Positions 16,872-23,683 of a stretch of DNA of 64,000 nt are shown one piece after another (position 1 is the first letter of the stretch; the number at the start of each line of letters is the position of its first letter). A program made the translations under genes and the position numbers. The DNA comes from Alkalicoccus chagannorensis DSM 18086 (GTDB taxonomy: Bacteria; Bacillota; Bacilli; Bacillales; Salisediminibacteriaceae): NCBI RefSeq assembly GCF_000429725.1, contig NZ_KE386944.1:1-64000 (forward strand). The letters run 5' to 3'. The notes under the pieces were generated by a model. It ran no database searches. It had not been told where the DNA came from and worked only from the letters and a program-made list of their open reading frames with translations.

Positions 16872-17420
16872 ATGAGAGAGAATTATATTTCTAATTCTGC
16901 AAGTCTTTTTGGCTTATTTATATTTTTGTTAACAATCTGGCTTACACCAAACATTTTTGGAAGTGCACACTCAGGTGATCTTACATTTTTTGTTTACTTA
17001 TCATCTTTTATAATAGTAGGAATGTTTTTTAAAATATTCCATGCTTTCTGTTATGAGAATGATAGAATTAAATCGTGCATATGGATATGGATTTTAATAG
17101 GTTTTGTAACAAGCGTTAATTTATTTTGGATTCATACTGCAACTGAACGTTATCATGATGAATACATTAGTTACTCAGTTTTAGTTGATAGATTTGAGGA
17201 GGAACATGATAGAGCTGATTTTGACGAGAGCGACTTAAGATATATTAATAATTTAGAAAGTAAGATGATTTATTTTCAAAACCAGTACCGTCAAAATAAA
17301 CAAATAGATTCAAACCAATCAAGTTTTGTCATAAGACACTTTCTGAGACTATCTGTTATTTTAGTAAGTATACTAGGAGTTATAGTTGGTTTACAGAAAA
17401 GAAAAAAGAGTGATAGATAA
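16872..17420 (+). CDS. Membrane protein in an AT-rich island, function unknown
   Basis: The 182-residue product has about four membrane segments: three in the first 90 residues (for instance LFGLFIFLLTIWLTP and WIWILIGFVTSVNLFWI), then a charged stretch likely outside or coiled (VDRFEEEHDRADFDESDLRY), and one at the C-terminus before a basic tail. I do not recognise the family. AGGAGGAATTCT precedes the ATG. The gene and its flanks (16620-17460) are far richer in A and T than the rest of the window and use different codons, a sign of recent transfer. Confidence 0.75.
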   Translation: MRENYISNSASLFGLFIFLLTIWLTPNIFGSAHSGDLTFFVYLSSFIIVGMFFKIFHAFCYENDRIKSCIWIWILIGFVTSVNLFWIHTATERYHDEYISYSVLVDRFEEEHDRADFDESDLRYINNLESKMIYFQNQYRQNKQIDSNQSSFVIRHFLRLSVILVSILGVIVGLQKRKKSDR

Positions 17421-17460
17421 GTATATATTTGTGAAACTTACTAGGTTAGGGGGTCAGAAC

Positions 17461-17808
17461 ATGACAAAGTACCATAAACTCGTGCGGGATTTAATCCCGG
17501 AAGTGGTAGCAGAAGAAGGACAGATCGCCCGCGCCCGATTCGCCCGGCCCGAGGAGCTCCGCGGCCTGCTTTTTGCGAAGCTGCGAGAAGAAATCGACGA
17601 GCTGGAGGAAGAGCCGAGTGTCGAGGAGCTGGCAGATGTGTACGAAGTACTGGAAGCGCTCCGGGAGCATCACGACTACTCCGATGAGGACGTGGCCAAA
17701 GCGCGGGAGAAGAAAAAAGTCGAACGAGGCGGATTCCGTCAGGGCGTGATTCTCGAATCCGTCCGCGACGAAGAAGACAGCGCTGATGATCAGGAGGACA
17801 AGTCCTGA
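17461..17808 (+). CDS. MazG/HisE-like nucleoside triphosphate pyrophosphohydrolase
   Basis: The 115-residue product begins MTKYHKLVRDLIPEVVAEEG and carries KLREEIDELEEEPSVEELADVYEV, the metal-binding 'EExxE ... ExxD' pattern of all-alpha NTP pyrophosphatases (PRA-PH-like). Proteins of this type remove non-canonical nucleotides. The ATG at 17461 follows TTAGGGGGT; the composition returns to the GC-rich norm at this codon. The C-terminal tail is acidic. Its 3' end overlaps the end of the convergent acetyltransferase gene by 19 bases. Confidence 0.8.
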   Translation: MTKYHKLVRDLIPEVVAEEGQIARARFARPEELRGLLFAKLREEIDELEEEPSVEELADVYEVLEALREHHDYSDEDVAKAREKKKVERGGFRQGVILESVRDEEDSADDQEDKS

Positions 17809-18356
17809 TGCTGCTGCCACTCTGACTTCAACAGGCCATAGACGGCATGGTCGGCAAAATGATCGTACAGCCACTCGGCCTGACGCAGCGTGCCTTCCCG
17901 GACGAAACCAAATCGTTCCGGGAGGGCACGACTTTTTTCGTTGGCAACCGCCGCTCGGATTTCAATGCGGTGAAAGCAGAACTCGTCGAACCCGTAATGG
18001 AGGAGCGCGTCCAGCGCCTTCGTCATGATGCCGCGGCCGTGAAACCCGCTGCCGAGCCAGTAGCCGGCATTGGCTGTATGGTTCCTGCGGTCAATGGAAT
18101 GGAAGCCGGCAGTACCGGCGAGCTGGCCGTCCACGAGCACGGCAAACGAGGTGATCAGTCCGCCCTGGTCCACCGTCGCCTGCAGCGTCCGCTGGATGAA
18201 TGCCCGGCTGTCTTTTTCTGTCTCCATGGCATCCACCCAGGTGAGCCAGGGGCGCAGCGTCGGTTTCGAGGCGAGGAGGAGGGCGGACAGGTCCCACGCA
18301 TCGTCTTTACGGAACATGCGCATGGTCACCCCGTCTCCAAGATCAGCTGGGTACAT
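17790..18356 (-). CDS. GNAT family N-acetyltransferase (RimJ/RimL type)
   Basis: The 188-residue product acetylates a protein N-terminus or small amine using acetyl-CoA. It shows RimL-type features: LRPWLTWVDAMETEKDSRAF near the N-terminus, the acetyl-CoA loop GSGFHGRGIMTKAL, and EIRAAVANEKSRALPERFGF near the end. The substrate cannot be told. The ATG at 18356 follows GGAGG by nine bases, and that ribosome binding site is part of the hairpin described next, so expression may depend on that structure. Confidence 0.88.
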   Translation of the reverse strand: MYPADLGDGVTMRMFRKDDAWDLSALLLASKPTLRPWLTWVDAMETEKDSRAFIQRTLQATVDQGGLITSFAVLVDGQLAGTAGFHSIDRRNHTANAGYWLGSGFHGRGIMTKALDALLHYGFDEFCFHRIEIRAAVANEKSRALPERFGFVREGTLRQAEWLYDHFADHAVYGLLKSEWQQHQDLSS

Positions 18357-18361
18357 AAAAA

Positions 18362-18399
18362 AACCTCCTTTTTGGCAACTATAGCACAAAAAGGAGGTT
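18362..18399 (-). promoter_or_regulatory. Terminator-like hairpin that contains the GNAT ribosome binding site
   Basis: On the minus strand AACCTCCTTTTTG pairs with CAAAAAGGAGGTT over 13 bp, followed by TTTTT and the GNAT start codon. The 3' arm contains the GGAGG of the GNAT gene. The structure therefore can act as a terminator for the upstream 480-residue gene and also hide the start of the downstream gene. Confidence 0.65.
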
Positions 18400-18404
18400 G
18401 ACTA

Positions 18405-19841
18405 TTACTCTTCCTGCAGGCCGTGCACGTCAATAACGGCTTTGACAGCACGGTGGATGTGTTTTTCCGGCCAGTCGGCGAGCAGCCCGAAAATAGGGGC
18501 TTCGTGCAGGTGGAACCGGCGCAGCTTGTTCGTCGGGCGGCCATAGAGCATGCGGACGAGCATGTGGAATGTCACCGGCTGCTCCGTCGTAAGCAGGTAC
18601 GCTTCAATCCGCTCCTGATCGGCGCGCAGCAGCTCCCAGCCGGCCCGCTGAAAGACGACGTCGTCCGGCCTTGGTGCCGCCGCATCCAGTGCTGCTTTCA
18701 ACGCGGTCTCCGCATCGGACAGCAACCGGGAAACGTCTTCGTCCAGCCAGTCGGCATCTGCGTGCCGGAGCAGCGCGATATCCGGGAGATCCACTGCTGC
18801 GAGCGAATGCAGCTCCGGCTCCACGTCCGTTTCCGGCAGGACGGCTGCCTCGAGCAGACGCGCGGTGTGCAGGACCGGGAAGGAGGGAGCGTGTTCTCCG
18901 AGGTCGTCCTGCATCTGCAGCAGCCGGCGGATCCGGTCGGTTTCCTGCGCGAGCCGCCGCTCGATCTGCTGGAGCCCCTGCAGCTGCCGGATCACTTTCG
19001 GTGTGCGGACGGCCATCTCGTTAAACTGCCGCTCGATTGTCGCAATCCGCTTTACAGCCCGCGGCATCAGCACTTCTTCCGGCAGGAAAAGGTGGTCTTC
19101 ATCGGGATCATACTGCACGTAGAACCCGCAGTCGGCGCACGTGCAGCGGAGCATGCGGCCGTCGATCGTCAGCTGCTTGTCGTGCCGGCACATGTCCCAG
19201 CGCCAGTCCGGCGGGATCATCCGGTACGGACGCAGCACGATCTCGACTCGGTGCCGCCAGTAGGCAACATCCTCCGGCTCCTTCAGTACGGAAAGCAGCG
19301 AGGACCGGTTGAGGGTCTCGACCGCCTGTACGACGTGCTGCTTTTCCCGGGCGAGCCGGGTGAACGGATGATCGTCAAAGGCGCGGCGGATCTGCTGCAG
19401 CCAGTGTTCCCGCGGCTCGGCATGAATGCGCGCAGCAGAAACATACTGCGCAGTGACGTCTTCTATATGGCGCTGCAGCTGGCTCTTCGACAGCTGCGCA
19501 TACGGCTTCGCATAAAAGTGGAGCGGATCATACGACAGATAGCCCTGCGGCGCTTCTTCCCATAAGAAGGCTTCCGGGCGCATCAAGGTCGGGAACAGTT
19601 CATCCGCGCCGTCGACCGGTACCGGGAGCAGCACATCCGGAAGGCCGGTCAGCTGTATCCAGGCTTCCTGTTCGTCAGGCGAAAGAGCAGCAAGCGCGCT
19701 CTCCGCTGCTGTATCCAGTCTGGACAGAGCGGCTCGCTTTTCTTTATTCGTCTGATTGGCTGCTTCCTGTTTATGCCCGATCTGCAGCAGGGTCAGTGAG
19801 GGGTGCAAAGGGGCTTCTTCATTCGCTGTCAGACTCATCAT
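18405..19841 (-). CDS. Possible RQC-minor family DNA-binding protein
   Basis: The product has about 478 residues. A zinc-binding region lies near the middle (CRHDKQ ... MLRCTCADCGFYVQYDP), then a coiled-coil-like helix (ATIERQFNEMAVRTPKVIRQ), and a C-terminal winged-helix-like segment (HMLVRMLYGRPTNKLRRFHL) that resembles the RQC-minor domain in Bacilli. The substrate and role are unknown; RQC domains bind branched or structured DNA. The start at 19841 or 19838 follows GGAGG; an upstream GTG overlaps the site. It lies upstream of the GNAT gene. The assignment is from memory of the family and is tentative. Confidence 0.6.
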   Translation of the reverse strand: MMSLTANEEAPLHPSLTLLQIGHKQEAANQTNKEKRAALSRLDTAAESALAALSPDEQEAWIQLTGLPDVLLPVPVDGADELFPTLMRPEAFLWEEAPQGYLSYDPLHFYAKPYAQLSKSQLQRHIEDVTAQYVSAARIHAEPREHWLQQIRRAFDDHPFTRLAREKQHVVQAVETLNRSSLLSVLKEPEDVAYWRHRVEIVLRPYRMIPPDWRWDMCRHDKQLTIDGRMLRCTCADCGFYVQYDPDEDHLFLPEEVLMPRAVKRIATIERQFNEMAVRTPKVIRQLQGLQQIERRLAQETDRIRRLLQMQDDLGEHAPSFPVLHTARLLEAAVLPETDVEPELHSLAAVDLPDIALLRHADADWLDEDVSRLLSDAETALKAALDAAAPRPDDVVFQRAGWELLRADQERIEAYLLTTEQPVTFHMLVRMLYGRPTNKLRRFHLHEAPIFGLLADWPEKHIHRAVKAVIDVHGLQEE

Positions 19842-19900
19842 AACCACCTCCAGGTTCTTTCATTTTACCCGGTAAAGGCGTGTGCCGAAAAGAAGAAAGC

Positions 19901-20215
19901 TCAGCAGCTGCTGGAGGTCATCCAGCGCTCGGACCACGTCTCCAGCGCTCGCATGACCGGCTCGAGCTCTTCTCCCTGATCGGTCAGTTCATAAATGATG
20001 CGGACAGGCGTCTCCGGGTAGACGGTCCGGTCGACGAGGCCGTTCTCCTCGAGCTCCTTCAGCCGGGACGACAGAAGCCGTCCGCTGATCCCGAGGGCGG
20101 ATTCGATCGTACAGAACCGCTGGGGTCCCTGGAGAAGCTGGTAAATAATCAGGCCGGTCCAGCGCCGGCCGAGCATAGACATTGCTGATTCAAACCGCGG
20201 ACACACTTCTTTCAT
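19901..20215 (-). CDS. YodB-like HxlR family redox-sensing regulator
   Basis: The 104-residue winged-helix protein starts MKEVCPRFESAMSMLGRRW, which closely follows B. subtilis YodB (CPKMESAFSLLGKRWNGLII) including the N-terminal cysteine that senses quinones and electrophiles. DNA-binding and wing regions follow (RLLSSRLKELEENGLVDR ... PVRIIYELTDQG). It is divergent from a WrbA-type quinone reductase, the expected target. The ATG at 20215 follows GAGGAG by eight bases; an upstream GTG gives three more residues. Two matching operators lie in the shared promoter region. Confidence 0.85.
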   Translation of the reverse strand: MKEVCPRFESAMSMLGRRWTGLIIYQLLQGPQRFCTIESALGISGRLLSSRLKELEENGLVDRTVYPETPVRIIYELTDQGEELEPVMRALETWSERWMTSSSC

Positions 20216-20282
20216 CGCTGCCACTCCTCTTCTCTATCATGGTAACGATAGTGTAGCATATAACTAACTTTTTTAATATTAA

Positions 20283-20350
20283 TTACTTTTTGTAACTAAA
20301 AGCATTGACAAGAGCTGCTTACTGTTATACGATTACTTACGAAAAGTAAC
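20283..20350. promoter_or_regulatory. wrbA promoter flanked by two YodB-type operators
   Basis: TTGACA (20305-20310) and TACGAT (20328-20333) are spaced by 17 bases. TTACTTTTTGTAAC lies at 20283-20296 and, on the other strand, GTTACTTTTCGTAAG lies at 20350-20336. The two share TTACTTTT(T/C)GTAA, a dyad of the type bound by YodB, and bracket the promoter. Confidence 0.7.
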
Positions 20351-20437
20351 TTAGTGATCTGTTTTCCTTTCGGAAGGAAAGCAGCAGCTGGTTAGCAATC
20401 ACCCGCAGCAGAAACGCTGCAGAAGGAGCGTTGCACG

Positions 20438-21100
20438 ATGGGACTGCTGGACAATTTATTTCCAAACAAAAAGGAGAGATCGAGCATGGCACAAGTAAAA
20501 GTAGCGGTTGTGTATTACAGTTCTACAGGTACGAACCACAAGATGGCAGTATGGGCGAAAGAAGCAGCGGAACAAGCTGGAGCCGAAGTGAAGCTGGTCC
20601 GCGCGGCGGAACTCGCACCGGATGCAGCGATTGACTCCAACCCGGCGTGGAGAGCGCACCTGGAAGAAACAAAAGACATCCCGACAGCGACACCGGACGA
20701 CCTGGACTGGGCGGATGCGTTTATCTTCAGTACACCGACACGTTTCGGTAACCTGCCGGGTCAAATGAAGCAGTTCCTCGACACAACAGGCGGACTCTGG
20801 GGACAGGGCAAGCTCGTCAACAAAGTCGTGACTGGCATGTCTTCCGCAGCGAACCCGCACGGCGGTCAAGAAGCAACCATCCAGGCATTGTATACATCCA
20901 TGATGCACTGGGGCGCGATCATCGCAGCACCAGGCTACTCTGATCCAGTCACGTTTGCAGCAGGCGGTAACCCGTACGGCACAAGCGTCACTGTAGACCA
21001 AGAAGGCAACATGGTCGAAGACGTACAGGACGCAGTCAAGCACCAGGCAAAGCGTACTGTCGATGTAGCCAGCTGGGTGAAAAACGGCCAGCAGGGTTAA
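20438..21100 (+). CDS. wrbA: WrbA-type NAD(P)H:quinone oxidoreductase
   Basis: This flavodoxin-fold enzyme reduces quinones by two electrons and so limits redox cycling. The FMN-binding loop is YYSSTGTNHKMA, followed by FSTPTRFGNLPGQMKQFLD and the WrbA-typical GGQEATIQALYTSMMHWG. Two starts are possible: ATG 20438 (after AGAAGGAG) gives 220 residues with the extension MGLLDNLFPNKKERSS, and ATG 20486 (after AAAGGAGAG) gives the normal WrbA start MAQVKVAVVYYSSTG. The second is preferred by homology, the first has an equally good site. It is divergent from the YodB-like gene and ends at a strong terminator. Confidence 0.92.
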   Translation: MGLLDNLFPNKKERSSMAQVKVAVVYYSSTGTNHKMAVWAKEAAEQAGAEVKLVRAAELAPDAAIDSNPAWRAHLEETKDIPTATPDDLDWADAFIFSTPTRFGNLPGQMKQFLDTTGGLWGQGKLVNKVVTGMSSAANPHGGQEATIQALYTSMMHWGAIIAAPGYSDPVTFAAGGNPYGTSVTVDQEGNMVEDVQDAVKHQAKRTVDVASWVKNGQQG

Positions 21101-21118
21101 TCGTATAGAAACACGACA

Positions 21119-21147
21119 CGCCTCAGCAGCATGCTGAGGCGTTTTTT
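21119..21147 (+). terminator. Terminator of wrbA
   Basis: CGCCTCAGCA pairs with TGCTGAGGCG around a three-base loop and is followed by six T. Confidence 0.9.
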
Positions 21148-21293
21148 ATGGAGCCGGAACCAGTCGAAGGAGAGACAATAGAACCTTCAGCCCGACATTC
21201 CCTCGTTTCCGCGGCTGGCGGAGCAGCCGGGGACCGGAAGGGCTTGGGTGATTGGTGGTTGGGTTTCTGAAGGAGACGTCGACGGGCTCAGTC

Positions 21294-21468
21294 AATGCGC
21301 CGCCGCGTGACGCTGAGTGACCGAGCGCGGCTCCTGAGTTTCCGCAGCGCTCCTTGGAGTGACCGCCCAGCGCCGAAATCGCCGCTGATTCTCGCTGAGT
21401 GACCGCCGGCGGGCTCGTTACGTCTGCTCCTCCGCGCGCTGCGTCCGCCCTTACGCTCTGAACGTCCG
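21294..21468 (+). repeat. 21-bp phased array, copy 2 (nine units)
   Basis: Units start at 21294, 21315, 21336, 21357, 21376, 21397, 21418, 21439 and 21460. Every step is 21 bases except the fourth, 19, exactly as in copy 1. Units include AATGCGCCG, GAGTGACCG (three times), GAGTTTCCG, TTACGTCTG, CTGCGTCCG and GAACGTCCG. A flank at 21223-21255 is shared with 34108-34140 beside copy 4. Confidence 0.88.
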
Positions 21469-21518
21469 AGCTGCGTCCAAAACATGGACCGGGAACTCCC
21501 CTCCTTCTTTCTCCGATC

Positions 21519-21549
21519 AAAAAAACCTGCCCGGCATCGGCCGGACAGG
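21519..21549 (-). terminator. Terminator of the OsmC gene
   Basis: CCTGCCCGGC pairs with GCCGGACAGG (one mismatch); on the minus strand seven T follow. The sequence is nearly that of the terminator at 15933. Confidence 0.82.
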
Positions 21550-21559
21550 TTCGTTTGAT

Positions 21560-22063
21560 TTACGTCTGAATCGTCGTATCAACAGCGACAGGGTTTTCAA
21601 TCGTCTGCTTGACGACGCAGTAGCGTTCGGTGAGCTTTTTCAGCACAGCAACCTGCTCTTCGTCTGCGTCCGTGTCGAGGTCGAAGGTGAGGTTGATGGA
21701 TTTGAAGCCGACCGGCGCTTCTTTGGAGACGCCGAGAGTACCTCGGAAGTCGAGTTCGCCATCGGCTTTTACAGTCCCGCTGCGGATCGTGATCTCCATG
21801 TTGGTTGCGACCGCCTGCAGGGTCACACCGGCGCAGGCAACGAGGGCTTCGAGCAGCATGTCGCCGGAGCACGCCTGCGTGCCGGGTCCGCCAGTGGCCG
21901 GGTGGAGGCCGGCTTCGACGAGGGCTTTACCTGTCTGTACGCTGCAGGAAACGCCTTCGCCTACCTGGCCTTCCGCAGAGAGCGTTACCACAGCGGCTTC
22001 GGCATCTTCTTTATACTGATCTTTCAGTGGGGCCTGCATATTAACGAGGGTTTCTTTATCCAT
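21560..22063 (-). CDS. OsmC family protein
   Basis: The 167-residue product belongs to the OsmC/Ohr superfamily, thiol-dependent peroxidases that act on organic hydroperoxides in the cytoplasm. The typical first cysteine lies in TQACSGDMLLEALVACAGVT and a second in LTERYCVVKQTIEN, as in OsmC-like proteins. The spacing differs somewhat from classical Ohr, so the substrate is open. GGAGGACG precedes the ATG. It stands alone between the array and the divergent DedA gene. Confidence 0.85.
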   Translation of the reverse strand: MDKETLVNMQAPLKDQYKEDAEAAVVTLSAEGQVGEGVSCSVQTGKALVEAGLHPATGGPGTQACSGDMLLEALVACAGVTLQAVATNMEITIRSGTVKADGELDFRGTLGVSKEAPVGFKSINLTFDLDTDADEEQVAVLKKLTERYCVVKQTIENPVAVDTTIQT

Positions 22064-22233
22064 TCTTTTCGTCCTCCTTCATGATGGTGAGTCTACCTCT
22101 CCAGTGTACCAATGTTCAGAATAGAAGGAAATCCATTCCGATCGCTTTTGTTGGAATCAGGCGGAAGTTTTTTTCGCTGGAAAAAGGGAATAAATTAGAG
22201 ACGATGACAAGACAGCGGAGGAGGGGAGAGGCA

Positions 22234-22860
22234 GTGCTCGAGATCATATTTGAATTTCTGCGGGAGCTGGGCTGGATCGGCCTGGTGATCGGCGTCAGCG
22301 TGGAAGGGCTGTCTGTCCCCTTCCCGGCGGCGATCGTGTTCCTCGTTTATGGGTACGTCATGAATCCGGCCGGGCTGGATTTTCTCTGGCTGAGCCTGCT
22401 CGGTGCAGGAGCCTATACAGTGGTGTCCTATATTCCGTACGTCATTGCGGTACGCTGGCAGCATGTCGTGCAGCGGCGGATGACGTCCGTCCGGGTGAAG
22501 AAGATGATTCGTTTCATGGAGCGCAACCGTAACGCAACGATCGCGATTGGCCGGACCCTCGGGATGGGCTACATCGTCTACGTTGCAGCCGTCTGCCGCA
22601 TCGGACCTGTCCGCTACGGCATCTTCACGTTTCTCGGCGTGTTTGTCGTCGGTCCGCCGATGCTCTATCTCGGCAGCCTCGGCAACGTCGGCGAAGTGTA
22701 TGCGGTGTTCCAGCAGCTGCAGTATGTGATTGCAGCCTTCCTTCTGCTCGGTGTCGGCGCCTATCTCTATTTCTGGATCCGCAAAAAACGACGGCTCGCC
22801 CGTCATCAGCAGAGAGGAGGAGATCAACATCATGAGTCTGCTCGTGTACACAACGAATGA
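22234..22860 (+). CDS. DedA family membrane protein
   Basis: This membrane protein of about 208 residues has four to five hydrophobic segments and the DedA features: an N-terminal ELGWIGLVIGVSVEGLSVPF re-entrant region, a middle basic segment (MERNRNATIAIGRTLGMGYI) and a C-terminal anchor with a basic tail. DedA proteins are lipid scramblases or transporters that flip undecaprenyl phosphate or other lipids. I chose the GTG at 22234, which follows GGAGGAGGGG; ATG 22204 lacks a ribosome binding site. Its end overlaps the glutaredoxin gene by 29 bases, so the two are probably coupled. Confidence 0.8.
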   Translation: MLEIIFEFLRELGWIGLVIGVSVEGLSVPFPAAIVFLVYGYVMNPAGLDFLWLSLLGAGAYTVVSYIPYVIAVRWQHVVQRRMTSVRVKKMIRFMERNRNATIAIGRTLGMGYIVYVAAVCRIGPVRYGIFTFLGVFVVGPPMLYLGSLGNVGEVYAVFQQLQYVIAAFLLLGVGAYLYFWIRKKRRLARHQQRGGDQHHESARVHNE

Positions 22861-23086
22861 CTGTGTCGAATGCGACTTCGTCAAAAAAGCACTCGATGCC
22901 AATGATATGGCCTACGAGGTGCGCAACGTCCGTGAACATCCGGCGTATCAGCAGGAAGTGGAACAGCTCGGGTTTCTCGGTGTGCCGGTGACGGTATACA
23001 AAGAAGAAGCCGTCAAAGGCATGGTACCGGAGCTGGAGAAACTGATCGCAAAGGCGAAAGCGGAAGCAACAGAAACCGAAGCATAG
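22832..23086 (+). CDS. Glutaredoxin family protein
   Basis: The 84-residue thioredoxin-fold protein begins MSLLVYTTNDCVECDFVKKA with the redox pair CVEC, and later has the cis-proline LGVPVTVY. It resembles NrdH-type or YtnI-type glutaredoxins; the partner is unknown. AGAGGAGGAG precedes the ATG, which lies inside the end of the DedA gene. An odd feature is the AT-poor, Ala/Glu-rich tail (AKAKAEATETEA). Confidence 0.85.
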   Translation: MSLLVYTTNDCVECDFVKKALDANDMAYEVRNVREHPAYQQEVEQLGFLGVPVTVYKEEAVKGMVPELEKLIAKAKAEATETEA

Positions 23087-23120
23087 CCGGTCCAGCTTCC
23101 GGCCGAAAGGATACAGACGA

Positions 23121-23188
23121 AAAGCCGTGGAGGAAGAGCCCGAATGTACGTCCTGCGTACATGACCGGCCTGTCTCCAAGGCTTTTTG
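23121..23188 (+). terminator. Terminator after the glutaredoxin gene
   Basis: An outer stem (AGCCGTGGAG with CTCCAAGGCT, one mismatch) encloses a perfect inner hairpin (ATGTACG/CGTACAT at 23144-23162) and is followed by TTTTT. Confidence 0.65.
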
Positions 23189-23192
23189 GTAA

Positions 23193-23318
23193 TATGAATA
23201 GATGCGTTTTCATCGAGGGAGACGGCGCCGCGCCCTGCCAGGGAAGACCCCCTTTCTTCCTTCAACAAGCCTGCGGCACACGCCGCTCCGACCAAAAGGC
23301 GCTCCGCGCTTTGGTGCA
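23193..23318 (+). repeat. Dispersed hairpin element, diverged complete copy
   Basis: The 5' part (GCGTTTTCATCGAGGGAGAC) and the 3' part (CACGCCGCTCCGACCAAAAG) are well kept. The central hairpin has decayed to GGGAAG/CTTCC. Confidence 0.65.
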
Positions 23319-23528
23319 TGTGATGTCTGCCGAGGAAAGGCGGCAGCCAGTTTTTGGCTTTTCGCGGAAAGCGTCTTTTCACATCAAACAGGAGAACCGA
23401 GCCATCGGGCGCTTCGATGGTGGCTCGTTTCAAGCAAAAAGATCAAGAAATGTCCCGCTTTCAAGCGTCCGCTCGTAGTATAATAGAAGAAAGCTCTCGC
23501 CTGCTGCCGCGGGCGGCGCTTTTACTCG

Positions 23529-23610
23529 AGAAGAAGAACGTATGCGTTCTCATGCAGGGAGACAACGGTTTTGTCCACTGCACGCCGTTTCGCCCAAAAA
23601 CCAGCCGCCC
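23529..23610 (+). repeat. Dispersed hairpin element, partial copy lacking the hairpin
   Basis: GCGTTCTCATGCAGGGAGAC is joined to CACGCCGTTTCGCCCAAAAA; the central stem is absent. Together with the previous copy it fills the gene-free interval ahead of the baeRF gene. Confidence 0.6.
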
Positions 23611-23683
23611 CTGCAGAAACGGACGATCTTTCTCAGCCATGCCGTCAGTCCCCCTGGTTACCATGAATGGAGGCGGATGCAGG

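Noticed and set aside
23354-23683. N-terminal extension of the baeRF gene
   Set aside because: The extra codons run through a dispersed hairpin element and match no family; the ATG at 23684 follows a GGAGG site.
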